The notes under the pieces are model-generated. The model was not told the origin of the DNA. It searched no databases and worked only from the letters and a program-made list of their open reading frames with translations. 22,342 nt of DNA. It comes from a virus. Shown in pieces: positions 6,692 through 13,131 of this stretch (within the stretch, counting starts at the first letter, position 1; each line of letters begins with the position of its first letter). The stretch covers positions 1 to 22,342 of IMG/VR virus record IMGVR_UViG_3300001450_000362. The stretch is one strand, 5' to 3'. The position numbers were made by a program, and so were the translations under genes.

Positions 6692-6854
6692 CGTAAATCC
6701 TCTTTCTGACAAGTTCCCTTGCCTTAATAAAAAACAATCTTTTGAATTCTTCGCAGTTAGCTTTGTGACTAGCCTTGAAGAGCAAATCTACCTGCGATTC
6801 ATAAGGCGTCCTCTCGACAATCAGAGGAGGAGAATATGGCCTTTGTTGTTTCAT
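6645..6854 (-). CDS. Small basic protein of unknown function
   Basis: A 69-aa protein starting at ATG 6854, chosen because AAGGAG lies 9 nt upstream; the open frame extends further upstream only as a shadow of the neighbouring gene. It has a Pro-rich start (QQRPYSPPLIVERTPYE) and a long basic helix (LLFKASHKANCEEFKRLFF then IKARELVRKRIYDGYEK). It overlaps the preceding gene by 56 bp and the RHH gene by 47 bp in different frames, which is extreme even for a phage. No family recognised. Confidence 0.5.
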   Translation of the reverse strand: MKQQRPYSPPLIVERTPYESQVDLLFKASHKANCEEFKRLFFIKARELVRKRIYDGYEKNSHQLTRRSA

Positions 6855-7152
6855 AGACCTGCTCTCCTTCTGAATCGCTGACAGATATTTTGCATTTTCC
6901 GTTGATTTCAACAGACGCAATTTCGTCCTGATCGTATTTGATTTTGATACTAACGTCCTGCATGACATCTTCACCTCTCTCCTTTGTTGTTTCAGTAAGG
7001 ACTGTTGCGAAACTAAATGCCTCGGTAGCCCAATCCGGCGGCATTCTCTCTGCCCAGCCTCTTGAGATGAGAGACTGAGCCAAGTTAATGTGATCATCGA
7101 ACGTGGCATCGCCGCGCTGCATCCGATGCATGAGCATGAGTTCACTTGTCAT
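6799..7152 (-). CDS. Phage protein of unknown function
   Basis: A 117-aa protein. The N-terminal 60 residues are helical ('FDDHINLAQSLISRGWAERM'), and the C-terminal half reads as beta strands ('VSIKIKYDQDEIASVEINGK', 'KISVSDSEGEQVYE'). The ATG at 7152 overlaps the previous stop as ATGA, which supports translational coupling; no clear ribosome-binding site is seen, and ATG 7137 is an alternative. An internal Met (at 6963) could start a short version containing only the beta part. No family recognised. Confidence 0.5.
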   Translation of the reverse strand: MTSELMLMHRMQRGDATFDDHINLAQSLISRGWAERMPPDWATEAFSFATVLTETTKERGEDVMQDVSIKIKYDQDEIASVEINGKCKISVSDSEGEQVYETTKAIFSSSDCREDAL

Positions 7153-7337
7153 TTCGATACCAAATACACTGTTGCAGTTAAAGTTAATGTCATTAGAGGT
7201 ACCGTTAAGACCAACCCAATAACATTAGCCGCAATTTGTCGCCAGCATCGTGCTTGCCTGACTGCCACCGGCAGTAGGCATATCACACACACAAACGAAC
7301 ATATTGCACTCACTAAGTACCATATATGCCACTCCAT
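7149..7337 (-). CDS. Two-span small membrane protein
   Basis: A 62-aa protein from ATG 7337, with GGAG 6 nt upstream (the TTG at 7349 lacks such support). Two hydrophobic segments are visible: residues about 5-26 (IWYLVSAICSFVCVICLLPV) and 37-58 (AANVIGLVLTVPLMTLTLTA), joined by a short basic loop with Arg residues (VRQARCWRQ). That loop is likely cytoplasmic, so both ends would face the periplasm. Holin-like in size, but it lies in an early-type cluster without lysis genes, so I leave function open. It begins 1 nt after the stop of the zinc-ribbon gene. Confidence 0.6.
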   Translation of the reverse strand: MEWHIWYLVSAICSFVCVICLLPVAVRQARCWRQIAANVIGLVLTVPLMTLTLTATVYLVSK

Positions 7338-7338
7338 G

Positions 7339-7506
7339 TCACTCTCCAAACCTATCTATTGCTATTGTCCTAGGGGTATCGAGATCAAAGTCATTGACCT
7401 CCCGTTCAGTTCCGCAATCAGCGCAGAACCATTGCTGTTTACCGCCAATAGTCATCAGCAGCTCATCCAGCCCACCGCAGTTGCGGCACTTCTGGAACTT
7501 AGTCAT
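7339..7506 (-). CDS. Zinc-ribbon protein
   Basis: A 55-aa protein with two CxxC knuckles, CRNCGG (Cys7, Cys10) and CADCG (Cys28, Cys31), separated by a hairpin-like segment with an aromatic residue before the second knuckle (QQWFC). This is a classic zinc ribbon. Such small ribbons in phages may bind nucleic acid or host RNA polymerase, but nothing specific is shown here. GGAGGTGAGAG precedes ATG 7506. It overlaps the upstream gene by 8 bp (ATGACTAA). Confidence 0.7.
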   Translation of the reverse strand: MTKFQKCRNCGGLDELLMTIGGKQQWFCADCGTEREVNDFDLDTPRTIAIDRFGE

Positions 7507-7654
7507 CTCTCACCTCCCCACTTGAATTGCAGTTTTCGCATTGCCTTACTTCACGGGGATGGTTAGGAAGCCCAGCAGCCAACGTGTCAAAAATAGTAAC
7601 GTCTACAAATCCATTACCGTTGCATTCTGGGCATATTTTAGTATTGTTTTTCAT
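7499..7654 (-). CDS. DnaJ-like double CxxC zinc protein
   Basis: A 51-aa protein with CPECNGNGFV (Cys8, Cys11) and CENCNSSGEV (Cys39, Cys42), i.e. two CxxCxGxG-type knuckles as in one zinc module of DnaJ. A strong ribosome-binding site, AAAGGAGG, lies upstream of ATG 7654, and the palindrome at 7684-7701 lies 8 nt before that. It appears to be the first gene of the small-gene group running to 5929. Function unknown. Confidence 0.7.
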   Translation of the reverse strand: MKNNTKICPECNGNGFVDVTIFDTLAAGLPNHPREVRQCENCNSSGEVRDD

Positions 7655-7683
7655 CGTTATTCCCTTTCCTCCTTTAATATTGT

Positions 7684-7701
7684 CAGGTTAATTTTAACTT
7701 G
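7684..7701. repeat. Palindromic boundary repeat, copy 1
   Basis: CAGGTTAATTTTAACTTG, between the VWA gene end and the ribosome-binding site of the gene starting at 7654. A G8 tract follows at 7711-7718, immediately 3' of the VWA stop. Confidence 0.8.
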
Positions 7702-7724
7702 TAGAGGTGAGGGGGGGGTGCCCC

Positions 7725-8948
7725 CTACATCTCCACTTTCACAAAGTCCCCGAAGGGATCAGTGTGCGTCCTTGGATCAACGCCTGTTGATGCCCAAAGT
7801 ACCGGGAAGCCCGTCTCCTGCTGCACCTCCCTAGACAGGCTGGCATAGCCGTCTGTGAAGTAGATCAGTGCGGCAGGATCAATGCCCTCCTGTTGACACA
7901 GCTTGAACGGCGGCTCGAAACGAGTGCCGCCGCCTGACTTGTTCTCAATCTCGATATCATTGTGGTCGAGGAACTCATCATAAAGATCGCCCCCAGCAGT
8001 GCGCTGGATACGAGCATCGCAGTAGATAACCACAACACGGTCAGGCTTGATAACATCGCGCAAGCTATCGATCTCATCGGCAAATCGCTGGGCTTCTTGA
8101 GATGAGACGCTGCCGCTGGTATCGATAGCGAACACCAAGTCACCGCCACCTACGCCCTCAGTTGAGGGGAAGTAGTCACCGCCCCCAATGAAGCGACGAT
8201 TAGGCCGCGCCAATGTCGGCTCACTGCCAAACGCTTTCGACAGGAAGTCAGCTAATGCTTCCCGCCAGTCAACACTTGCAGCCTTGGCGGCATCAAGGAC
8301 GCCATCACTGATGTTGATCGTGCCGGAACCTGTCACCTTCTCGACTTCGGCAGCAACGATGATGTCACGCCGCACCGCCTCAGCAGCATCTTCCAAGTCA
8401 TCACCCGACAGGCGCTCACCGTCTTCGTCGGTGGCATCCCATATCTCCCCAGCATGATCGGGGTTTGATGGTGCGCCAGATGGCTTCCCGTCATCACCTT
8501 GAGCATCTTGAGGCTGGCTCTGCTGCTGCTGCTGATCATCGCCCAGCAACTTGGCAATCTGCTTCGCAGATAACCCACGATATTTGGTGTCGAACAATGC
8601 CGAGTCGGGCAGCTTCAATCCTGCATCTGCCACAATAATATTTATTGCGTAGTCACAAGCCTGATTCCACAGGTCAGGGTTGATATCACCGCGTAACAGG
8701 TGATGCATCAGGGTAACATGGAGCCCCTCATGCAGAACAACTGCCTCAAGCTCCGCATCGGGGACCGACTGAACGAAAGCGCGGTTCCAGAACATACTGG
8801 TGCCGTCAGTCGCCATCGTGTCGGTCAATGTGGTCTCGATCAACGGCAAGCCAAACACAATACCAGCATAGCCCGGTGCCTTGCTGCCAAGGCGAGAACG
8901 AGCGCGAACCAAGCGCCCGTATTCTGGATCAGTGATGGATTGATACAT
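7725..8948 (-). CDS. DUF2201-type protein: HExxH metallopeptidase-like plus VWA domain
   Basis: A 407-aa protein. The N-terminal domain (about 1-135) contains LHEGLH (HExxH at 73-77), the zinc-binding helix of the putative metallopeptidase domain of DUF2201. Next comes a Gln/Asp-rich linker with five Gln (139-143). The C-terminal domain (about 265-407) is VWA-like, with a MIDAS motif DTSGS (276-280), GGGT (339-342) and TDG (365-367) for a bound metal ion. VWA proteins of this type work with MoxR-family AAA+ ATPases, here encoded two genes upstream. Start ATG 8948 follows AGGAGGTGACT; that site overlaps the stop of the preceding gene. CobT-like names are a likely mis-annotation. The substrate is unknown. 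Confidence 0.85.
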   Translation of the reverse strand: MYQSITDPEYGRLVRARSRLGSKAPGYAGIVFGLPLIETTLTDTMATDGTSMFWNRAFVQSVPDAELEAVVLHEGLHVTLMHHLLRGDINPDLWNQACDYAINIIVADAGLKLPDSALFDTKYRGLSAKQIAKLLGDDQQQQQSQPQDAQGDDGKPSGAPSNPDHAGEIWDATDEDGERLSGDDLEDAAEAVRRDIIVAAEVEKVTGSGTINISDGVLDAAKAASVDWREALADFLSKAFGSEPTLARPNRRFIGGGDYFPSTEGVGGGDLVFAIDTSGSVSSQEAQRFADEIDSLRDVIKPDRVVVIYCDARIQRTAGGDLYDEFLDHNDIEIENKSGGGTRFEPPFKLCQQEGIDPAALIYFTDGYASLSREVQQETGFPVLWASTGVDPRTHTDPFGDFVKVEM

Positions 8949-8957
8949 AGTCACCTC

Positions 8958-9869
8958 CTAGTTAAAGATTGAAACAAGATTGTCGGCCAGCTTGGTGGCC
9001 TCGGCAGCAACGTGCTGCCTATCAATCGCGTCCTCACGCAGTGACGCAGCAGAGCGATTGCCCAGCACCCTGACGATGTCTGTGAGGGCATTGTCTACTC
9101 TCGCATCCCCGTCAATGTTCAGCGCCCGTGCTACCGGGATTAACTCCCGCACCTTGTCCACTGTCGAGTCGCGGAACGCGGTTGCACGTTTGTTTTCCGG
9201 GTCATAGTCGGAAAGGCTATCCGCGAAGTGGCGGATTGTGCTGATAATCGCAGAGCGGGTATGCTCTGCGACCTCGTTGAGCCGCTTGTTGGCGCGGTCC
9301 TCAACCTCGCCCCTGAGAGCGGCAACGAACTCCGCACTGGCAGATACGCGGATATCACCTGCGTCGGGTATGATATCAAGCTCCCTGCCGATTTCGTAAT
9401 GCTCTGCAATAATCGAGGAGGCATCACCGTGGTAGTCGCCGTCCTTGAACAGGTCCGGGTTTTCCCGACGAGCCTGTTCGATAGCATCAGGCAGCACCCT
9501 CGACAGATCATTCACTGCCTTCTCGAATTGAGACTGGAACTCCCCCAGATTGCGAAGGACCTGCTCGTTCAGAGCATTTGGCAAGATATGCTTGCCATTG
9601 TCATCCCAAGCAGGGAGGCCACCGGGTATGCGGTTGCCGTCGAGCGCACCTGCGCTATTGCCCCGGAGATAGTTTCGGGCTGCACCCAAAATTTTCTTAG
9701 GCTGTTGCAGGATAGCAGGATCAACCAGCCGCTTGCTCAACGTCACCCACTTGTCGGTAGTGTTGAAGTTAGCCGCCGCAGTCTGCGTGGCTTCCTTGTC
9801 CTTGACAACGCCGCGCCAAGTCTTGCCGTGAACCTTAACGAGTACAGCTTTCTCTGATAATTTAGTCAT
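8958..9869 (-). CDS. Third component of the MoxR/VWA cassette, unknown fold
   Basis: A 303-aa soluble, mostly helical protein. It begins with a strand (KAVLVKVHGKTWRGVVKD), then 'ILGAARNYLRGN', a Gly/Pro-rich 'DGNRIPGGLPAWDDNG', and long helices ('LNEQVLRNLGEFQSQFEKAV'). Residues about 140-185 contain 'NPDLFKDGDYHGD... DIIPDAGDIRVSA'. The order and spacing resemble DUF3150-like proteins that accompany phage and plasmid MoxR/VWA pairs, but I cannot confirm the family by eye. It has its own palindrome (9896-9915) and GAGGAG site and lies after a terminator, so it may be transcribed separately from the ATPase. Its stop overlaps the ribosome-binding site of the VWA gene, so these two are coupled. 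Confidence 0.6.
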   Translation of the reverse strand: MTKLSEKAVLVKVHGKTWRGVVKDKEATQTAAANFNTTDKWVTLSKRLVDPAILQQPKKILGAARNYLRGNSAGALDGNRIPGGLPAWDDNGKHILPNALNEQVLRNLGEFQSQFEKAVNDLSRVLPDAIEQARRENPDLFKDGDYHGDASSIIAEHYEIGRELDIIPDAGDIRVSASAEFVAALRGEVEDRANKRLNEVAEHTRSAIISTIRHFADSLSDYDPENKRATAFRDSTVDKVRELIPVARALNIDGDARVDNALTDIVRVLGNRSAASLREDAIDRQHVAAEATKLADNLVSIFN

Positions 9870-9895
9870 AACAACTCCTCATGATGTAAAGATTG

Positions 9896-9915
9896 TCAGG
9901 TTAATTTTAACCTGA
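9896..9915. repeat. Palindromic boundary repeat, copy 2 (perfect)
   Basis: TCAGGTTAATTTTAACCTGA: 9-bp arms pair perfectly around a 2-bp centre. It sits between the terminator at 9918-9948 and the start of the gene at 9869, 15 nt from its ribosome-binding site. This is the best-formed copy in the window. Confidence 0.85.
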
Positions 9916-9917
9916 AA

Positions 9918-9948
9918 GAAAAAAGGGAAGGGCCTAAGCCCCCCCCCC
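9918..9948 (-). terminator. Rho-independent terminator after the MoxR gene
   Basis: On the minus strand a run of ten G (9948-9939) can pair with CCCTTCCC (9932-9925) around a 6-nt loop, two of the pairs being G-U, followed by TTTTTTCTTT. It lies 3 nt after the MoxR stop. The next palindrome follows immediately, suggesting a unit of terminator, then control site, then gene. Confidence 0.75.
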
Positions 9949-9950
9949 TA

Positions 9951-11039
9951 CTAGGAACGAATGTCTGCCCAGCGTAGGGCAAAGTCGCGATAGGTTGCAG
10001 TCTCAGCGATCAACGGAACCCGCCGCTTGATTGCCTCGACGGTGAACACCCCGATCTCTGGAGATGTCCAGCCAGCACGTTCAACGAAAGTCACCACGTT
10101 GGCGAAGTTCTCAGCGTTGGCCCTGCGTATCAGCAGAGACGCAGCCGCAAACTGGTGGCCCGCATCAATAGGCACCGGGCAGGTCTCAGGAGAGGTCAGA
10201 GCCTCGTCGATATTGATGCCCCGTGCAGCGTGGCACAGTGCTAGGAATGAACGCGCACACTCCTCACCAACAATGCCGGAATACACCGCCGTCTCCAGTG
10301 CAGGAGATGGTGCCAGCTTGACCGCCTCGGATAGCTTGGCAAGTGTCCGTGGCGTTGCGCCCGTTGGCGTGTCCGACTTCACTGTCGGATCAAGCTTGTA
10401 CAGATACTCAGGCATCTGCTTTACGAAGGCAGTTACCAGCGGGTCAATATCCGCTGTAGCTGCCCAGTCAAGCCAATCCCCAACGTCTGGAGCCAGCGTG
10501 AAATGAACCAGCCGAGAGCCGGTCTGGCTACCCATGCCGTGCGAGTTGGCGCGGTCAGACTGGCGGTTGCCAGCCAGCACCACAACAACAAGACCTCGCT
10601 TGCAGTTGGGGTCAGCCTTGGGATGCCCCGGCAACACATAGTCGCCAATGCGACCTTCATCCAGCAAGCGCTGGACTGCGGTTTGTTTTTCCCGCGCACC
10701 CTGCGGGAACTCGTCCAAAAACAGGACGCCATAGACTGGATCACTCGATCCAACGCCCGGCCAGATGTCTGGTAAGGCGCGGCGCTGTACGCCATCCACG
10801 ACTACCGGCAACCCGGCGAAATCGAGAATGTCATAATCGTTGATGCGCCGCTCGAAAAGAGCAGGCTCCGCACCATCAGGGACGTTGCGCCCTTTGGAAG
10901 CAGCGCCGAATATCTTGGCAATGCCGCCCTGAATTATCTGGGACTTGCCCACGCCGGGAGCGCCCCAGATCATTGCGGGTGAATAGGGAAGACTGAGGCA
11001 TAACGCCTCAACCAATTGTGAAGGTTTAACGTGAGTCAT
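9951..11039 (-). CDS. MoxR-family AAA+ ATPase
   Basis: A 362-aa protein. Walker A GAPGVGKS is at 26-33 and Walker B VLFLDEFPQ about 80 residues later, followed by the arginine-rich 'AREKQTAVQRLLDEGRIGDY'. A sensor segment VVVLAGNRQ and 'GSQTGSRLVHFTL' follow. The C-terminal lid has 'TGATPRTLAKLSEAV'. These are the features of MoxR-type ATPases, hexameric remodelling machines that partner with VWA proteins (as in RavA-ViaA, NorQ-NorD and CobS-CobT). ATG 11039 was chosen because GAGGAG lies 6 nt before it; ATG 11045 abuts the site. It is preceded by the palindrome at 11068 and followed by a terminator. The remodelled target is unknown. Confidence 0.88.
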   Translation of the reverse strand: MTHVKPSQLVEALCLSLPYSPAMIWGAPGVGKSQIIQGGIAKIFGAASKGRNVPDGAEPALFERRINDYDILDFAGLPVVVDGVQRRALPDIWPGVGSSDPVYGVLFLDEFPQGAREKQTAVQRLLDEGRIGDYVLPGHPKADPNCKRGLVVVVLAGNRQSDRANSHGMGSQTGSRLVHFTLAPDVGDWLDWAATADIDPLVTAFVKQMPEYLYKLDPTVKSDTPTGATPRTLAKLSEAVKLAPSPALETAVYSGIVGEECARSFLALCHAARGINIDEALTSPETCPVPIDAGHQFAAASLLIRRANAENFANVVTFVERAGWTSPEIGVFTVEAIKRRVPLIAETATYRDFALRWADIRS

Positions 11040-11067
11040 AATCATCTCCTCATGCTGTAAAAGTTTA

Positions 11068-11085
11068 CAGGTTAATATTAACTTA
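11068..11085. repeat. Palindromic boundary repeat, copy 3
   Basis: CAGGTTAATATTAACTTA, 16 nt before the ribosome-binding site of the MoxR gene. It supplies the TAA stop of the small gene ending at 11083. Confidence 0.8.
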
Positions 11086-11259
11086 ATCAGATAGCGTCAG
11101 AAAGCTTGCCAGCGCGATGACCGGAGCAGCCCCTGCCATCGTCACGATGAAAGCAAACTGGGTTTGATCTAGTGGTGATGGTCCGAATGCGACAATAAAA
11201 GGAATTGAGCATGTCATTCCTACAGACAATCCTAAGTTAATCACGTTTAGCGTTTTCAT
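11083..11259 (-). CDS. Small two-span membrane protein
   Basis: A 58-aa protein from ATG 11259. Two hydrophobic stretches are visible: residues about 5-24 (NVINLGLSVGMTCSIPFIVA) and 36-56 (FAFIVTMAGAAPVIALASFL), joined by a polar turn (PSPLDQTQ). GGAGG lies about 7 nt upstream. It is coupled to the preceding gene by an ATGA overlap. No signal peptide cleavage motif and no family recognised; an inner-membrane location is expected. Confidence 0.6.
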   Translation of the reverse strand: MKTLNVINLGLSVGMTCSIPFIVAFGPSPLDQTQFAFIVTMAGAAPVIALASFLTLSD

Positions 11260-11489
11260 TGTGTCGCCTCCTCACCAAATGGGTTGGGCAGATTGTCCTC
11301 GGCTAAACATTCTGCCTTGTAAATATCGACTATTTTTGACCGCAGTGTGTGAGCATTGGCGTCTTCTAATGCTGCTGCAAACACGTTGACAATATCGTCT
11401 ATATCCCAGCGATATTTTTGCGACAGACGGATACCGTCTCGCTCAATCTCGACTAAGCGTTGATAATCATTACCAAAAACATTAGGCAT
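11256..11489 (-). CDS. Small helical protein of unknown function
   Basis: A 77-aa acidic protein from ATG 11489, chosen because AAGGAG lies 7 nt upstream; the frame continues to 11537 but runs over the palindrome. Predicted by eye as three helices ('YQRLVEIERDGIRLSQKY', 'IDDIVNVFAAALEDANAH', 'LRSKIVDIYKAECLAED'). It ends in NPFGEEATQ. No family recognised. Confidence 0.55.
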   Translation of the reverse strand: MPNVFGNDYQRLVEIERDGIRLSQKYRWDIDDIVNVFAAALEDANAHTLRSKIVDIYKAECLAEDNLPNPFGEEATQ

Positions 11490-11507
11490 TAGTTTTCTCC
11501 TTGCTGG

Positions 11508-11525
11508 CGGGTTAAAATTAATTCG
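11508..11525. repeat. Palindromic boundary repeat, copy 4
   Basis: CGGGTTAAAATTAATTCG, upstream of the AAGGAG site of the gene starting at 11489. Outer bases are less symmetrical than in other copies. Confidence 0.65.
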
Positions 11526-11533
11526 TTTGTCAA

Positions 11534-11785
11534 TCAACTATCACGGTCCCTAAATAATCCGGGAAGCTTCTTCAGTGCCTTACGCTTGGATTTCCAGATA
11601 GCGGTTACTGTAGGGCTAGGCGTATAGAGGTTTGCGCTCTTGATTTGATCCCAGAAATGTTGACGGCTTAACTCCATGATATTCGGCGGGATTTCCGAGA
11701 TCATTTCGATTGGCAAGCCAAGGGTTTCCGCAATGATTCCATCAAGATAATTGTTATCGTTCAGGTTGCGCTTTTTATTCTTCAC
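11534..11785 (-). CDS. Small basic protein of unknown function
   Basis: An 83-aa protein starting at GTG 11785, which overlaps the upstream stop as GTGA; an ATG at 11815 has no ribosome-binding site and lies 34 bp inside the upstream gene. It is basic at both ends (KNKKRN and WKSKRKALKKLPGLFRDRDS), with a helical middle ('DGIIAETLGLPIEMISEIPP'). The charge suggests nucleic acid binding, but no motif confirms it. Confidence 0.5.
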   Translation of the reverse strand: MKNKKRNLNDNNYLDGIIAETLGLPIEMISEIPPNIMELSRQHFWDQIKSANLYTPSPTVTAIWKSKRKALKKLPGLFRDRDS

Positions 11786-11991
11786 GGGTTTCCGCCTACA
11801 TACCCATGAAACCAAGGGTTACGGTTATGTCTAAGGACTATCGCTTTGGTACGCTTACCGCTGGTCGCGGTGCATGTGGCTGAGCTTGTTTGAGGGTCTT
11901 GGCAATGCGCTTGCGCTTCTTCCAGCGACAAGCCGCGAAACATGGTGCGCTTGCTTCCATCAAAATTGAAGCGGATTATATCGTAAATCAT
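11782..11991 (-). CDS. Short phage protein of a recurring unknown family
   Basis: A 69-aa protein. It has the pattern 'IYDIIRFNFDGSKRTMFRGL', then 'SLEEAQAHCQDPQTSSATCT' and a terminal 'WFHGYVGG'. I have seen this arrangement (an IIRF strand, GLxLEEAQAHCxDPxTSS, WFDGY end) in many phages. Its function is not known to me. GAGGTGACC precedes ATG 11991, and the palindrome copy at 12004 lies 2 nt before that site. Confidence 0.65.
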   Translation of the reverse strand: MIYDIIRFNFDGSKRTMFRGLSLEEAQAHCQDPQTSSATCTATSGKRTKAIVLRHNRNPWFHGYVGGNP

Positions 11992-12003
11992 TGGTCACCT
12001 CGT

Positions 12004-12021
12004 TGAGTTAAAATTAACCTG
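12004..12021. repeat. Palindromic boundary repeat, copy 5 (extended cassette)
   Basis: TGAGTTAAAATTAACCTG. With the adjoining ribosome-binding site (GTCACCTCGT on the plus strand) it forms a 28-bp block at 11994-12021, nearly identical to the blocks at 12564-12591 and 13122-13149. Confidence 0.85.
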
Positions 12022-12181
12022 TAAATATTTGCGATTTCAGCGCCTCAAAAACATCATCAAATCTAGGATGCTTAGAGTTTCGCACTGCGAGATTACGAAG
12101 CAGCCAGCGGACATTCTCCGGCTTGCTCGTATCCCTTCGGCGCGTAGGCACCGTCATATCCGGCGGGATTATTATAATCAA
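12014..12181 (-). CDS. Small basic protein with non-ATG start
   Basis: A 55-aa protein if read from TTG 12181, which follows AAGGAG by 4 nt. The reading is LIIIIPPDMTVPTRRRD, so ATT (12178) or ATG (12157) are alternatives; the ATG is 28 nt from the ribosome-binding site, too far to use it. The C-terminal part ('ENVRWLLRNLAVRNSKHPRF' then DDVFEALKSQIF) looks like two helices. Its end overlaps palindrome copy 5. No family recognised. Confidence 0.5.
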   Translation of the reverse strand: MIIIIPPDMTVPTRRRDTSKPENVRWLLRNLAVRNSKHPRFDDVFEALKSQIFTG

Positions 12182-12195
12182 TTTTCTCCTTGTTT

Positions 12196-12217
12196 GGGGA
12201 GGGCCTGAACCCTCCCC
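12196..12217. terminator. GC-rich hairpin between small genes
   Basis: GGGGAGGG (12196-12203) pairs perfectly with CCCTCCCC (12210-12217) around CCTGAA. It has no T-run on either strand, so it is not a standard intrinsic terminator. It resembles the terminator at 9925-9946 in both arms and loop, suggesting a related element. It lies between the stop at 12226 and the ribosome-binding site at 12186. Confidence 0.45.
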
Positions 12218-12225
12218 CGGTGGGG

Positions 12226-12561
12226 TCAGCACTCCTCAAAGCCTTCTTCTGTCACAAAATGCCGATTGCCGTCAGGACCCTCGACAACATCGCCGACACT
12301 GATCGAGTGCATCACGCCTAGCCGTTCGATTGATTCTTCGGGGCCGATGTTACCGACCTCGAAGACGCCGTCGAGACTGCCAGCTTCAATGCGACACGCT
12401 GGTGCGTAATCCCCGGCATTCCAAGCGGCGGCGACACGATCCGGTGTCGGATCGAATTTCGTATGGGCATACCGATAATGGGACTCTGGGGTTTCACCCC
12501 CCGCGTTGATTGCGTCAATGTCGTCACGGGTGAGATTAATCTGATGTACTGTGTAGAGCAT
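12226..12561 (-). CDS. Conserved phage protein of unknown function
   Basis: A 111-aa acidic protein. The recognisable stretch is 'FEVGNIGPEESIERLG', then 'MHSISVGDVVEGPDGNRHFV' and 'EEGFEEC'. This resembles a small phage/plasmid domain with the wording 'MHSxSVGD', similar to YodL-like domains, but I am not certain of the family. The N-terminus (LYTVHQINLTRDDIDAINAG) is a strand plus helix. GAGGTGACCC precedes ATG 12561, and the palindrome block lies directly upstream. Confidence 0.6.
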   Translation of the reverse strand: MLYTVHQINLTRDDIDAINAGGETPESHYRYAHTKFDPTPDRVAAAWNAGDYAPACRIEAGSLDGVFEVGNIGPEESIERLGVMHSISVGDVVEGPDGNRHFVTEEGFEEC

Positions 12562-12573
12562 GGGTCACCTCGT

Positions 12574-12591
12574 AAAGTTAAAATTAACTTG
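12574..12591. repeat. Palindromic boundary repeat, copy 6 (extended cassette)
   Basis: AAAGTTAAAATTAACTTG; with the adjoining ribosome-binding site it is part of the 28-bp block 12564-12591 before the gene starting at 12561. It partly overlaps the stop of the peptidase gene at 12584. Confidence 0.85.
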
Positions 12592-13120
12592 ATAATATTT
12601 GATTGTACGCCTTCCATCGCGAGACGATATCGTCGGCTTCGGATTGCGGCGCGCTGGCACCCTTGCGGTCAACCGTGACAACAAGGAACACCTTCTTCCG
12701 ACGGCCCCAGTACTCCTCCGGGGTATCGCCCTCAGGTTTGGTCGATTGGTCAAACACCAAGCCATCCACATATGCCTGTGCATGGCCGCCGGTAATGAGT
12801 AGGTAAGCGCCTGATTTTGGCAGGGCCTTCACTGCATTCTGGAACGTGCAGCGCTGAAGCCGCTCGTTGATGTCGGGATCGATACACGGGTTTAGGCCAG
12901 CATGGTTAAGCGCCCTAAAGAGGTCCCCGCCATGCGGGTCTCGAACACTGCCGAAGCGCGGGTTCTTGGTGCCACCCTTCCACTTAGGTCCATAGCCGCA
13001 GAGATTGCGGATATTCGCCATAGACTGGCGCAAGCTTACGCCAGCCAGCACGGCCACGCTCGTTGGGCCGCATATTGGTAGGCGATTGCTGACGCCGTCA
13101 GGTTGTCGATACTCAGTCAT
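12584..13120 (-). CDS. Papain-like (C39-type) cysteine peptidase-like protein
   Basis: A 178-aa protein. The motif 'RLPICGPTSVAVLAG' places a likely nucleophile Cys17 at the start of a helix. 'YLLITGGHAQAYVDGLVFDQ' supplies His113 and Asp124, the usual Cys-His-Asp order and spacing of C39/papain-fold peptidases. No signal peptide and no transporter domain are visible, so it would act in the cytoplasm. Start ATG 13120 follows GAGGTGACT (the GTG at 13126 lies inside that site). Possible roles are cleaving a host or phage protein early in infection, or an inactive relative; the substrate is unknown. It shares its leader block with two neighbouring genes. Confidence 0.65.
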   Translation of the reverse strand: MTEYRQPDGVSNRLPICGPTSVAVLAGVSLRQSMANIRNLCGYGPKWKGGTKNPRFGSVRDPHGGDLFRALNHAGLNPCIDPDINERLQRCTFQNAVKALPKSGAYLLITGGHAQAYVDGLVFDQSTKPEGDTPEEYWGRRKKVFLVVTVDRKGASAPQSEADDIVSRWKAYNQILSS

Positions 13121-13131
13121 AGTCACCTCGT

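Noticed and set aside
6855-7145. N-terminal extension of the protein ending at 6645
   Set aside because: A strong AAGGAG site fixes the start at 6854; upstream sequence is the shadow of the gene at 6799-7152.
7711-9948. Homopolymer G8 and C10 tracts as phase-variation switches
   Set aside because: Both lie after stop codons, so slippage would not change a reading frame; the second is part of a terminator.
7725-11039. Naming the ATPase and VWA genes cobS/cobT or a VMAP ternary conflict system
   Set aside because: Motifs support only MoxR and VWA/DUF2201 level assignments; no chelatase-specific or VMAP-specific feature is visible.
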